Positions 1 through 12,627 of a DNA stretch of 64,000 bases are shown piece by piece. How positions within the stretch are numbered: position 1 is the first letter of the stretch; each line of letters opens with the position of its first letter. This DNA comes from Circinella umbellata (Eukaryota > Mucoromycota > Mucoromycetes > Mucorales > Lichtheimiaceae): the NCBI GenBank assembly GCA_025093555.1, contig JAIWNF010000013.1, positions 744,001-808,000 of the forward strand. Direction: 5' to 3'. The notes beneath the pieces were generated by a model, which did no database searches, had not been told where the DNA came from, and saw only the letters and a list, made by a program, of their open reading frames with translations. Both the position numbers and the translations under genes were made by a program.

Positions 1-371
1 GCAAGTCGTAAAATGCGATCTGCCAAGGTTTGATAGTCATATTCTCTATCGCCATGAATAACTGCTATTTTTCCACTATACAACATGGCACTTCTCAATA
101 AGAATCGAACTGGATCAAGTGGTGTGTGGTTTGGATCTTGTTGGGGTTTGCGATGTATTCGATCTAATAAAAAAAAGGTTCATCTTAGCTTTTTTCTTTG
201 GTTTCTTATCTTTTCTTTTCCATCTAAAAAAAATCAACAAAGACGACAAAAATATAAATAAAGTTAAATTTTACATTTTTCATGTGTAGGAGTGGTTTCT
301 AACGTTGATAAATGACGAGAAATAGCTTGTACTCTTGCTTCTGCTGTTGCTGATTTTGAGTTTTTCGTCAT
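1..371 (-). CDS. AMP-binding (acyl-CoA synthetase-like) enzyme, 5' part only
   Basis: Two exons are visible: 275-371 (ATG at 369-371) and 1-163, separated by a 111-bp GT..AG intron; the gene continues beyond the left edge. The junction restores the frame (T|AT gives Tyr). The translated second exon has the typical start of an ANL-superfamily adenylating enzyme: a TPLDPVRFLLRSA segment, then KIAVIHGDREYDYQTLADR, where the family has a 'P..FL.R.A..y.....V..gd...tY.eL..r...lA' pattern. Such enzymes activate a carboxylic acid as acyl-AMP and usually pass it to CoA. The catalytic core lies outside the window, so the substrate cannot be named. No N-terminal targeting signal is obvious. Confidence 0.72.
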
Positions 372-2683
372 ATCGCTCAAAAGATAATGGAAGTTCAAAG
401 CTGAAGAAAAAATCAGAAAAAAGGAGCATTTTTTATTTTATTTTTGTAGGGTTCCGTTTTAAACATTCACTTCAACCATATCATGGGACTTTGCTTATGC
501 ATAATTGTTTATAATACATGTAAGATTATCTAATTCAAACTTCAAAAAATCGAGCGTTTGTAATAGGCGTGCCGGGTTTTGTTTGTGTGATGTATTATGG
601 CTTATACTTATATTCATTCTCAAGGTACTATAGATAAAATATGAAGTTTCAAGAATCTTAAAGCTTTTAGTTCATGAAAAACATTTACAGGCTATTTTTT
701 TTTTTTTGGTTTCATCAACAACAAGATGTATTAATATATGCATGGTGCATGATTTTCATATCTAAACATTTGGTTGTTTGTTACACATGTATAGTCAAAC
801 CCCCTCATTGCGCAAATTATTACCAACACCAATAGTTCTTATTAACACAGTAATTCAATGAAGAGAAAAAAAAAAGCCAAATGAGAGTACAAATTATGAG
901 CCGTACAAACTATATTTATTAAAATCATGAAATATCTACGCATTTTAAAAGAAAGCAAACCTTTGTTATGCTATGTATTGGATTTGAGAGAATGATTATA
1001 AATGGTCATACGTATTCACAGTAATAAAATAATTAGTGTAACAATTTAAATCATAAAAGAGTTTTCAACTGTTGATATGTACATACGTAGCGGGTACATA
1101 AATACTCGCCATTTGATTCAATATGATATAATATAAAAGAAAGAATACAAAATTATATATACATGTATATATGGTTTCAAACAGTATTAAAAACTTGGTG
1201 CGTGCTGCATAATTGAGTTTTTTTTACTGGCATTCTATGCATTTTTCTATGTTTTTTTTGGACATCATGCTATAAAAAAACATATTTTTTACACTCAGTG
1301 ATATTTCATTTTATTTGCGTGAAGTTTATACGTGATTGATTAAACAAACAAAATTAACAACATTTGTGATAAGTATATAACGGGGTGGGGGCTCGGAATT
1401 GCAGAGTGGCATCAAAACGATTTACGATCTTGTATTGTTTTTCTATAGGAGTTGTAACAGACTACATATCTAACAAATGGGTGTACTACGTAAGTTAAAA
1501 AACTGAAATCACACTTGAAATATGGTATTTTAGTTGCTGTTAAGTAACGTAGTATTATTATAATTGCTTTTTTTTTTATTCTATGTTACTCTTCAATTAT
1601 ATTATCTAAACCGCGGTAATTTATTAGTTTGTTGAGTTAGTTTTTGTTAAAAAAATATACTCTTTTTCTTTACCCTTCTGTTTTTATTTTTTGTATGTAC
1701 TGAAGCGTTCAATGTGTGATTGAAGTACTTTGTATTAGAGATATAAAATAGCGAAGGAATAATACCCTATGTAGCTGTATTTGGATAATAAATTATGTGA
1801 AATAGAATAGGAAATTGAGTGTGGGCGTTATTATATTAAGGAGTGCTACGTATGAATCCACAAAAAGAAATCTTAAATTTAAATGAGTTTACGAGGATTT
1901 ATACTCAAAGAAAACTATTGTCACATCCATTATTAAATTGTTACGTAAAAGTCTACGTAAGAGAATTATAAAATAAAGATAGAACTAAAGAAGAATATGT
2001 TATTGATTCAACGCAAATGTGTCGTTGAGATCATGTAATTTGATTGATTGTGATACTATGATGGTTATAATGGTAATACAAATTTAATAATAATAATAAT
2101 AGTAAGATTGTTGGTATAAAGATGCTTTTAATTTTATACGTTACAGAACAATCAAAGTTGTAATGACAACAATGATTTGCATTATGAAACAGAGGAATTC
2201 GCTATTATCAAGGGTCAACATCTCCAGTTAAACTTATGCTTTCATTTATTTTTTATTTACCAGTTTACTTTTTTTTTTAATTCATTGGAAATTTAACCAA
2301 ATAGGGCTGGTATACCATATATACTTTTTTTTCAATCTGGCACGTAAGAGTGACCTCATGAGACTTCTTTAAGACTAGTAGATTATACTGACTCTTGATG
2401 GATTTTTTTATGGGGTTCATACTCTGTATGACTTGTCCATCTGTTCTTGCTGTAAGTATCGTAAAATAATACATAATTATATAAAAGGTTGTATGCTTTG
2501 ATTGTACATAATAGAGGCGTTATTTTGCTCTGAGCAACACATATGTATTTTCTGTAAAAAGCTACTTTCATCGTCGATCATATTTCCAGTCGATATAAAC
2601 ATGGTTGTAATAGACCAATTTGGTCGATAATAATTGTATTTTATAAAAGAGTATTAAAATTACTAATGGTGTTACATACCTTA
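372..2683. other. AT-rich intergenic region, no supported gene
   Basis: This holds many A and T runs and frequent stops in all frames. The longest open stretches have no recognisable domain. A short plus-strand open stretch around 1381-1490 ends in a good GTAAGT donor but cannot be joined to anything. Confidence 0.4.
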
Positions 2684-5600
2684 GATGCTTCTCATAGGCA
2701 TACGTTCTTTGAAGCCATGATTCAAGTCTAAGGGTGCGAACTGTGTGAACTGTGTACTCGTTTTGGTTTTGTTGATGGTGTCTTTTTATACTACATCAGA
2801 GTTTAATCCACTTGTTTTTTCTAGTAAAATTTGAAAAAAAAAAGTAGATTATTCTTATAATGTTACAAAAGTCAAATGTATTTATCATTGACAGACACAG
2901 TGTCATTCAAGTTCCTTTAATAAGATTCTGCAGTAGAGTATTTTGTAGAAAGTGCTTTACGCTCAATATTGATGCCGTCGTTAATTCTTTGAGCGACGCC
3001 AAAATACTGTTTTACAAGTACCAACTGCAAGTTTTCGAGCTCTATTAAAAGTTAGTGTGTACTACAGGCCCTGATCGTTTATTTTTTTATAAGCAACAAC
3101 AAATAGTCCGTAGTTTCAGAGCTTGCGCCATGTCAACATGATTAAAACTCCATTGTCACTAATGTTACTAAAGAAGTAACAGTACGTAATTATGTATTAT
3201 CATGCTGCATTGATATTGAGTAGAGACACTACTGACGATTCTGATGGTTGTGTGGTGTTAATAGATCTGAGCAGTAATTACTAATATTAAATGTCAAAGT
3301 TAGTATAATAACGTGTTTTTAGTATCATTTAAAAAGTTAGTAGTCCTATAAAGTAGAAAAAAGTCTTTCAGGCATAGGACGATGATCTCAATCTGCCCCG
3401 ATCCTGACTATAATCTTGGAATACATTCCCGTGGGTAGAATTTGTGGTACATGTAAACTCCCTATTCTTATTGCCCAAATCTATGGAGTCTAATTTGCTA
3501 CGGGAACACAGAAAGGACGGCTTATGAATCAAGATCTTTAGTGTTGCGATAGATCAAAAATGGATTAACAAACAAACAAGCAAACAAGGTTGATTTAAAC
3601 AAGTGAGAACCAAGAAATAAACAAATTGACTGCTTGTTGCTTTATTTTGCTATAAAAACGATAAAAGAAAATTACGTACGTTTGATATCGCGACGACGGC
3701 ATGTTCTAATGTAGCATTTCCGGGTCCATACGTTTTGGCGTAATTTTTCTTTTGTTTAAAACTATTATTAGCATATTGCAAATACCCATCATATTGGTTT
3801 TCTTTCTAATAGTTCGGCTGCGAATCTTAAGGAGAGTTTCTAATGTTTTACTCTTTCATTTACTATTGATTGTCACTTTCCATTATGCCAAGAGAAGTCC
3901 TGCAGTTGATGAGTTTATATTAATTAGTATTATAAAACATTTGTATAAATGCAGTGACCGTTCGCACTGTCCATCAATTTTACAGCAATATTGATGCGAT
4001 GTTTTTTTCTTTCAACTTGACGGTGAATTTTATACACATACTACTGTTATACTGAAAGATGGAGCTTTGTTTTTACACAATGTGGCAAGCAACATGTGCG
4101 CCGTTTTTATCACTGCCATAATCAACAATTATACCCATAATTAACATCATCAATAATAAGCCTTTACATATAGGTGTATAATCAAAGGAGTCATAAGTAT
4201 GAAAGTATTAGTGTTACCATCGTAGCAAACACGGTTTTTTTAGCTAATGCACCAATAAGTGGTACAGAAAGATAAATCTTTAATTGTAGTGAGCATAGAC
4301 TTCTAAATGTTAATTATTCTGCTCAGTTAAACTTAATTTTTTTTTCCTCCCTAATAACCATACAAAAGAATAAAAAAAGGGCTATTCCCTTTTATAGAAT
4401 TTCGGTTAGCGGGTATGCTGAGCTTCATAACATATCACACACTAACTATATAATACTTCATATCAGAACATGTTTAAAAACATATATTTTTTCATACGGA
4501 AAAAAAAAAGAAAAACAAAAGTTTATACTTGAAAGAAGACGAGACTTGCTTTAGTTGTTAGTATATGTCATGGGAATACAGTATTGAATTCGGTATCATT
4601 ATTAAGAAACAATAAGATTCCATTTAGGCAAATTTTTAAGTATGTTGATGCCTTCATAAAGATCAGCGAAAACATATACCATATTTATATAATAATAATA
4701 ATTTGGTAATAATAAAAATAAACAGTTGTAGAGAAAAAGATATGAATGCTCATCTTAAACATTAAAAGCTCTGCATTTCTTTATGTAGTACAAGCATCAC
4801 AGTTATAATATTATTATATGTACACATATAAAAGAGAAAAACTATTTCATCATCGGCATAGTTGACATCAAAGTAAAGAAAACGAAACACTTTATGTACT
4901 TCAAAACTTTATTTTTTTTCTTGTAGTACAAGGATATGAGAAAACCTTTCATATTTACCCAGGACTCCCACCAAAAAAAAAAAGATTGGCCCCAACGCAA
5001 AAAAAACTTTCTAATGCGGATTACTTCTCCCGAAAATGCGGGTAAAGTGTGGAGTTTACTAACAGGTTAATATTCATGGTTGTTAGCACTTGTTATATTG
5101 TTAAGAAGAAATCAAAAGAAGAGCTTTTTTATAATATGATTGTTCGCATGACACCGAAACACAAAATCAATTCTAACAATTTTTTTCCACAATAAACAAT
5201 GAGAATCCTAAACTCCAGAAAAAACAACAACATAATGCTGATCGATAAGAAAAAAAAAAGGGCTATTATATACAAATCATAACTGCATAATTCAATTTAA
5301 GAGCTATTATACTTATTATTTATTATGAGTCATGTCATAATAAAGTATTCACATGCCATTGCATAATTTTTTTTTAAAAAATGAGGTAACTGAACGAAGT
5401 TTGTTATGTATGCAATGTTCTGTTTTTTTTTCTTGTTTGACAATGTACGTACGCATAACGCATGCGTAAGACAAAGTCCATGATTTAATCACTTATTTTT
5501 TAAGCCAAACAAATCCATTCGTAACACTTTTGAATTTTCATATTATTTTGATTAATTGCTGCTTGACCTAGCAGATTATCATTATAATAATAAATAATGT

Positions 5601-5985
5601 ATATAAAGTAGAAAGGGGGGGGGAATAATACTAGGAAATTCCTGGTATCAATCAGGCTATATTGAATGAATGATGTTAAAATCAATTTAATAAAACATAG
5701 ACTAACTCTTTATATCAACTTGCATGTACATGAAACTTTATCCATTTCTTTTCTTTATCTTTCTGTATGATTTGTTAATTCATTTCACAGGCTGAGTATA
5801 TATAAATTTTACAATATTGTTATTAATAAAATGAATATAGTTGTAGTATAATAATAGTACCTGAAGATGAGAAGAAAACCACATAGTTACCTTTTTCTTT
5901 CTCCTTAGAAAACTTAAGAGCTATTTTATATATAGCTGCAAGATTTTGTGTATAAGTTTCGGGTTCCTTTTCATGATTTGCTAAT
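2684..5985 (-). other. AT-rich region with scattered minus-strand exon-like islands
   Basis: No complete gene can be assembled. Several short minus-strand segments read as ordinary protein and are bounded by plausible splice sites: about 5891-5985, 5500-5567, 4218-4307, 4085-4126, 3684-3753, 2950-3048 and 2684-2729. Some junction phases agree: the segment near 4085-4126 joins in frame to the one at 3684-3753, giving GNATLEHAVVAISN. The final segment ends in a stop. No family was recognised. In such AT-rich DNA, stop-free runs of 20-30 codons with a nearby AG or GT also arise by chance, so this is either an unrecognised many-exon gene, a decayed gene, or coincidence. Confidence 0.2.
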
Positions 5986-6885
5986 CTATCCAAAGGTAGT
6001 CATGTTATATGGTTACAAGTACCTTTTTACGCCTTTTGTTATTTCCTTCTGTCACATCATACTTTACCAAATAAAGAAATGATAATGGGAAGAAACTATC
6101 AGTAATAAAATGTTATATTGTAAGGGTATACAGCTATAATTTTTTATCTATTAAAAGATGAAACTGTAAATAAATTGATGCTAAGAGACGCGTCCTGAAT
6201 AAACAAAAATAGGGAAACAACAGATAGGATTGATCGACATGCACAAAAAAGAAAAAGGTAGAAGTTTTTTGGTTTCTCTTCAGTTACAATAATAATAAGG
6301 TACAAAAAAAAAAGAAGAATGCGTGTGAATTTAACTCTTTCCTCTTTTTTTCTTAAGAAAAAAAATCAATTATACGTAAAGAAAATGACATAAATAAAAT
6401 AATTAGAGAAAGAATAAGTCCTTTCATTATTATAAAGTTATTATCAATATTATTATTATACAAGCGAAATGAAAGTATTGGAGAATTTAAATGTTGTATG
6501 TGTGTGGATGTGTATGTATGTAAAGGGGGCGCGCATGTTTACGTATAACAGTGATGTGCGTGTGTGTGTATATGTTTGTGTGTAATAGAGAAAAGGTACT
6601 ATTGTCATAAAATAAACAGGGTGCGATTTCATTTTCCCGCGTTTTTTTTTGTAATCTTTGTTTCGTTTAAAGTTTTTTTTTCCATATTTATGAAGTATAG
6701 TTTAAGGACTGTGATTCATTAAATTACAAGATTATTGTTTATCTATATATTTATAATAAAGCATATAAAGTAAATGAGAGTGAGTATTTGAACAAAAAAG
6801 GGGTAAAAAAAATCAAAGGAAAAAAAGGGGGTCCAAGGGTTGTAGTGTACGCGCGTAACACTCAGAAAAAAAAAAGAGAATAACG
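5986..6885. other. Intergenic, downstream of the Q-rich gene
   Basis: AT-rich sequence with a GT/TG-rich stretch at about 6495-6580. It probably contains the 3' untranslated region of the minus-strand gene that ends at 6886. No coding signal was seen. Confidence 0.4.
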
Positions 6886-7637
6886 TTAATCCATACCACG
6901 TTTCTTTTTCTTTCGACCTGGATGTGGTGCACCTTCTACCATACGTCTTACAAGTACAAAGACACCTTCTGATGAAACAACGATATCTAATTGAATGAAT
7001 ATATTTAGAGACGCGTATTTTTTTTTCTTTGTTTAAAATATTAATATATAAATATATTACTTTGGTTCATATCAGCCATACAGTAACCCCCCAGATTTGC
7101 TTGCCAAAAATAAAAGTCGGCAATTCTTGTGCCATTCTGAAAATGATTTTCAAGATCGCGTTGATGTTTTAACGCAAGAGGATGAAAGTCTTGCTCACGT
7201 AATACACCCCATTCAGGATGATATTGTTTACTAGGATCTTCTTGTGTAGATTTTGTTGCTTCAATCTGTTCTTGTTGTTGCTGTGTATTACTTGTGGTTG
7301 TAGTGCTGCTACTGGTCCCTGGGATAGTATTAGTAGTACTATTAGTAGCTGATGTTGATGTGGTTGTTGTCGTAGCTGTTGGTGATGATATTGAAGATAT
7401 AGGTTGACCATAAGTAGTTATATCTGTACCTACAAGACCGCTACCTGAAGAGGGTGGTGGCCATGGCAATGGTGCACCTAGATAAGGCTGCTGCTGTTGC
7501 TGTTGTTGTTGTTGCTGCTGGTCTTGTGGAGGGGAATAAGGTGATTGCTGTGGATGTTGCGATGTTTGTTGCTGTTGAGATGGTTGATATGGCTGACCGT
7601 AATTATATGGATGCTGGGCGTGTCGATCAAATGTCAT
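6886..7637 (-). CDS. Q-rich protein with conserved-looking C-terminal domain, function unknown
   Basis: Two exons, 7061-7637 and 6987 bounding 6886-6986 after a 74-bp intron (6987-7060), give 225 residues. Residues 1-130 are low complexity: Gln/Pro/Tyr-rich with a poly-Gln run encoded by mixed CAA/CAG, then Ser/Thr-rich. From about residue 140 the sequence becomes ordinary and compact (EWGVLREQDFHPLALKH, then DFYFWQANLGGYCMADMN, then GVFVLVRRMVEG). It ends in a basic tail, GRKKKKRGMD, that could be a nuclear localisation signal. The spacing of Trp, the acidic stretch and the final V-RR is faintly like a WWE-type fold, but this is a guess. The splice at A|AT keeps the frame and removes an AT-rich in-frame extension. 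A Q-rich N-terminus plus a basic tail would fit a nuclear protein. Confidence 0.6.
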
Positions 7638-8151
7638 TATTGTTTATACAACAGACGGATCAAGCAAGCAAAAGCATCGTCATGCGACACGGAATTAAAA
7701 TATATATTTATAGCTTTTTTTTTAAAAAAAAATTAAAAGAAAAAAAGAAGAAAAAAGAAAAAGAGAGAGAAAGGCGTCTGTTTAAAAAAAAAAATTAAAG
7801 ATTTAAATATCGATAAAAGAATCTATCAAATTCACACACCAGCACAAGAATAACAACAACAGCAACAACAACAGCAAAAGATATACACTCACGACCCCCA
7901 TAGATTTTATTGGATTACATAGAATTCTTTGTTATCAGCTGACTTACTTTTTGTTCAAAATAGTTATTTTAGCAAAATCTATAACAACAAAAAAAAATGT
8001 CCATCCGATTTGTTCTTCTATTATCATCAATCACTAATTCCAACGGAACACATTTTTTGTAAAGTACTGTAATATATAACTTATCTTTTTACCTTCTTTA
8101 CTACTCCTTACCACAGAATAGTAATTATAAATAATCACACTCTTTTGCTTT
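7638..8151. other. Spacer between two minus-strand genes
   Basis: Holds the presumed promoter and 5' leader of the Q-rich gene. A purine-rich tract (about 7725-7800) and a CAA/CAG-rich patch (about 7850-7880) lie here. Nothing coding is evident. Confidence 0.4.
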
Positions 8152-8670
8152 TTAATGAGTTAAAAAATGAATTACATTAAGTTTTTCATAATCACCTAAC
8201 CAAATACTATATACAATACGAAATATTAAGAAAATTCCCCATCCACCACAACCGATCCATATAAGCATTTGAATTAAGAATTGATGTTTAGAGTCACTAA
8301 TAATTTCACTCTTTTGTCGTCGTTGTCTTGTCGTTGTATTATCATCTATTGTCACCTGTCGTCGTTCCATAGCATTAATTTGCCGCGTATTTTTCCGTCT
8401 TCGTCGAAGATGTCCTGCCCAGTCAGAACTCCGAGAACTTGATCGTTCCATGAATGTATGATCTTCTTCTTCCTCTTTGTTTTCATTTTGTTGTTCATCT
8501 TGGTCATTCCCATATTTGTAACTACGTCTATTATTATTACGGGTAGTAGCTATTGTAGATGTCAAAATTGGAAAAACACGTTGTTCGGAATGACGTTTTG
8601 GGATGGCTTCGAATGCAATAGGTAATTGTCTTCTTTGACGTGTGGTAGGACGTTTACCAATCTCCATCAA
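8152..8670 (-). CDS. Small predicted single-span membrane protein, unknown function
   Basis: One uninterrupted frame of 172 codons with two in-frame Met codons at the start (MMEIGKRP). The first 120 residues are very polar and rich in Arg, Asn, Gln, Glu and Ser, including an acidic patch (NKEEEED) and several RRR clusters. Near the end lies one hydrophobic stretch, about residues 133-155 (LIQMLIWIGCGGWGIFLIF), followed by a short tail. That suggests a C-terminally anchored protein with a charged cytoplasmic or nuclear domain. No family was recognised. A GTAATT near the 3' end could be a splice donor, so the last eight residues are uncertain. The frame length and non-random composition support a real gene. 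Confidence 0.45.
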   Translation of the reverse strand: MMEIGKRPTTRQRRQLPIAFEAIPKRHSEQRVFPILTSTIATTRNNNRRSYKYGNDQDEQQNENKEEEEDHTFMERSSSRSSDWAGHLRRRRKNTRQINAMERRQVTIDDNTTTRQRRQKSEIISDSKHQFLIQMLIWIGCGGWGIFLIFRIVYSIWLGDYEKLNVIHFLTH

Positions 8671-10096
8671 AAGTATAAATAATTATGATTGTTTGTTATA
8701 AGTTAACAAAAAAAAAGGGTGGGAGGATATTCTCTCTCCTTTCAATATCAAAAAATAGCCATCGGAATTTTCTCTACCTTCAGGAACAGCAAAGTAATTT
8801 ACTTTTTCTCCTTATTTCTATATATAAGAAGGGAAAAAACGGTAAACACTATGATATACATTGTTCTACTTTACCATTAATATTATTACATATAATAGTA
8901 ATTGATGAAAAGATGAAAAAGTCATGAGATGGTTCTGTGTGTCTATGTATTGTAGATTCACATACTACATAAATTCCCTGTTTAACGTATTTATAACATA
9001 AGAAATATAATCACTAATGATGATTTTGGAAGGCGGAAAAAAAGAACAAGAAAATCTAGACCCTCTCTTTTTTTTTGTTTTCTTTTTACTGCAGATGTAT
9101 TTTCAACTTATTGTCTTTTAAAGTGTTAAAATGTTGTCGATCCATTCCTGAATGTATATTATGTTTCTTTCTTCTTAAAAAAAGCATACTGCTGTCCTTG
9201 GACAAGCCAGATGATCAGCACATTGCAGAAGATTTATTGTTTCTCTAGTTGTCATATAATATAATATGACTTTGAAAACCAGACAATAATAGTAATGGTT
9301 GATCTCTGTTATCATTATAAACATTTTTACTATAATAATGAAATAGAATGATTAAGGCATGAAAAGCGTCTCATTATTTTTTTAAAAAAAAAGATACGAA
9401 AAATCATGGAAGAGAAATAGTTCTAATAAAGCAAGACAACAACAGGAAAAATGGAGTTATTAATGTAATAATGGATATCACAGAAAATATACTTTTGATA
9501 AATTCTTTTTTTTTATTTTATACAATACTAAAAATAGTAATAGTAATTTGTTTTGATTAGTACAATAGTAAAAAAAAAAAGCTTGGTGGAATTTGATGAG
9601 GTTAAGAAAAAAAAAGTCATCTGTGCGTAGAAGAGAAGACTGGAAATATTTACAATAGGAAAAAATTGTTGATTTGTGTATAAAACACGTGAATTATGGA
9701 AGATGAAATAAAAGGGACATATGCACAGTCTTGATGTACGTATAAAAAATAATCAAAGGAATAGAATTAGTAGTTGAAATCAAAAGGGTAGATGTGCATG
9801 TGTGTCATGAAGGCTTTTCATTGGACTTTTTTTTTTCTTTTTTTGGCTTTAGAGTGTGATTGTCGTTGAAATCTTGGAGTATAATAATTCGATATTCTGC
9901 GTTGGCAGTATATGTTGAACCTTGTTACATATGTATGGATGGCTATAATAAAAAAAGAAGAAGAAAAATATAATATATGATAAAACGTTTTTCTTCAATA
10001 TGAAATTCGTTGATAGTGGTTTATTGGTATAAGAAGTTTTGCTGCGTGACGGACTGTTTGAGTATAATGATAGTACATTGCATTATTTTTTGTACA
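8671..10096. other. AT-rich intergenic region
   Basis: No supported gene. An 80-codon plus-strand frame at 8685-8927 is Lys/Ser/Ile-rich with homopolymer-coded runs and looks like chance. Confidence 0.35.
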
Positions 10097-10449
10097 TCAT
10101 TTTAGATACGGACAGGCTAATTTGGCATGGCCATATTTACCGCACCAAGTACTAATGACAGTAAGATACATAGATAATATTTTTAGTATACCAACAATCA
10201 CCATGAGGACGGTTTTAATTTTCAATGTACACAGAGCTATTATTGTGATTACTAGATACGTAATACACATTTATATCATAGCAACAGCATAGTACAAGTT
10301 AATAAAGCAGGTGGGTATTGTAACTATGGTAAATTAAACTTTACATACCATTGTGGACCACTCAAATTTACCGGTTTAATGACAAAAGGCATAATAACAA
10401 TAAAATAGCTTGTCAGTAAGAAAAAGAAGAAAAGCTTAAAATATAACAT
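10097..10449 (-). pseudogene. Possible end of a CCHC zinc-knuckle gene (fragment)
   Basis: Two segments, 10349-10449 and 10097-10151, join across a 197-bp GT..AG intron with matching phase (TG|T). The joined product reads NLSGPQW, then CTWCGKYGHAKLAC, then PYLK and a stop. This is an exact CX2CX4HX4C zinc knuckle, and its first Cys exists only after splicing. Such knuckles occur in gag-like and ORF1 proteins of retroelements and in some cellular RNA-binding proteins. The upstream part of the 10349-10449 segment is hydrophobic and may instead be intron, because a pyrimidine tract and a CTGAC branch-like site lie inside it. No further upstream exon could be joined, so this may be a relic. Confidence 0.33.
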
Positions 10450-12627
10450 GGAATGATATTTTGTCTTTTATATAATAATTTGGAGTTGAGTAACAGCAAA
10501 CATATTGGACAGTCATTTTAGGAAAAAAAAACAGATGCACATGTTGCAACATAATCATAACTTGTTATTTTGTTTTTTTGAGAAAAAAATAGAAACAAGG
10601 CTGATGCTATTCAAGACGTACGTGTGTTATGGTTGAATGATACTGCATCATTCATAAACATATACGTAAGAGCTGGTAGGTTATATTGTGTACTGCAATT
10701 GATAATGTATATTTATGTAAATGATCATATATTTTTTTCTTAATTGGATGCTGCTTTATCCTTTCTTATTCCAAAACTTATTTATAAAGTTTAAACTTAT
10801 GATAAAAAAAAGATGAGAATGAGGCGTCAAATACAAAGAGAATTTAAAGTACGTATGAGAGAAAGTAAATACATGTAGAGTATATATAGAGAGAGGTATT
10901 ATATTCTTATTGAAAAGCAAAAAGTTGGTTGGGGGAAGTGAGTGGGTTAAAGAGAAGAGGACAAGAAGGAACAAAGAAAGTAAAAGAGACCAGGCATTCG
11001 GGTATGTGTGAAGAGAACATAATAGAAGAGCAAAAACATCAGCAATTTTGACATGTCAAAGTAAAATCAATGCAAAAATTTGCAATAATAAATAAACCTG
11101 TAGCTCTATAATATATCTCGGCCCGATATATCAGTATTGTTCTCGTGTTTTTGTAGTTTTCTTTGCTTTCTTGTGTACTGATACACCACGTGGTACGTGC
11201 TTTATATCCTTCTCTTCATTATCATAATAATATATACACTATGTATGCATTGTGAAATCCAACTTCTTCTCAAACAAGAATGGGACTTTATTAGAGACAG
11301 GCTATACAAAATTAAAAATTAAAGATGAGAATCGTAAATTCTTGTTTGTGTTTTTTGATAGCTATATCTATAAAATAGGTATTAGATATAAAAAATTTGA
11401 GGGTTGAGAAGTAATTAATCTACATACAAAAATAACAGCATACATATACAGTTCTTTTTGTTGTGCGCACACAACTCACTGAATATCCATAATCTGAATA
11501 TTTTAATTTATATGAAGCGAGAGGTAGACTAAATTAGCAAATTTTAATGCATCATCTTCATGGAGAGATTTGAAGCTTCATAGAATAGACGTTCTTTATC
11601 AGCTGACAATAGTTTGTAGACAATGCTATTGTTCTGTCTCCTTCATCATATTAATTTTATTTCTTTATATCAAAACAGATATATATTAATTTTTCATTGA
11701 ATATCTTTGTTTGTACATACCTATTTATATATTATAATCAGACATATGATGGATTTATTGTGGTATTCTATTCAAACATTTAATAATTAGTCAACTAAAC
11801 TTACTACTCAAAATATGCAATAATTATTTATTGCCTTTCATATACATCTACATAACTACATACAAACGCATATACTGATTATGATTGATATGGTTCAGTA
11901 GTTTAAGTTTGAAAATATAATTGTAATCGCTATTATAGTATGGGTATAAGCAAATAAACAAAAAAAAATGAAAAATGGTCTAGATTTTTTTGTATTTTTA
12001 ATCATGATCAATGAGATAATATTTTGCAGAAAGCTATTTTTTGTTTAATCTCTGGTTATCATAATAATAAATAGTTCGAGTTTTTTTTTTGCGCGATCAT
12101 CAGGTTTACGTCTTAACATTCTTATTTTATTTATCATCAATCTACTATTGATTGACATTATTTCGCCTCCGCCCTAGCATGACAACCCTGATGGTTGACA
12201 GTTTATATAAATAAATTGTGTGTGTGTGTGTGTGTGTAACCTTAGTTTCAAAAAGGGTACGTTCCTAAAACACGATCTTTTTTTGATATGTTAATTGTGA
12301 GAGATCAACTAGATATCTTATCACAATTAGATCTGGTTATGTATCAATTATTGTATGTTGTTAAAAAAGTATGATATGCGTTTAATTAGATGATGTCTTT
12401 CCTTGAATGATGTATAATAAATTTTTTTGGGGAGGACAGAGTATATGTGTTGCTATTTGACATATGAACAAAGAGTGCCATGAAAAAGCGTTGTGTAGAT
12501 GCGTATGTATGGTGGGAGGAGTTGCGTAAAACAAACGGAGTGATATAATCGAGATAGAATGCGTAATGGTTGTGTGAATAGTAAAAAAAAGGAGGAAGGT
12601 TCTTTTGAAAACGATATAAAAAAAGAT
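10450..12627. other. AT-rich intergenic region with one coding-like patch and a TG repeat
   Basis: At 11503-11640 the minus strand carries coding-like sequence in two frames that would need a single shift to join (VYKLLSADKERLFYEASNL, then EDDALKFANLVYLSLH). A (TG)10 microsatellite lies at about 12217-12237. The 3' part probably contains the untranslated end of the CAS1-family gene. Nothing else is supported. Confidence 0.3.
12217..12237. repeat. (TG)n microsatellite
   Basis: About ten uninterrupted TG dinucleotides are read directly. Confidence 0.9.

Noticed and set aside
7454..7798. 114-codon plus-strand frame rich in Val, Ala and Met, with a poly-Lys end
   Set aside because: It is the reverse complement of the CAG/CAA repeat region of the Q-rich gene plus A-runs; repeat-driven openness, not a gene.
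12169..12200. Imperfect palindrome GACAACC..GGTTGAC as a regulatory hairpin
   Set aside because: Stem of only five to six paired bases without conservation or context; expected by chance.
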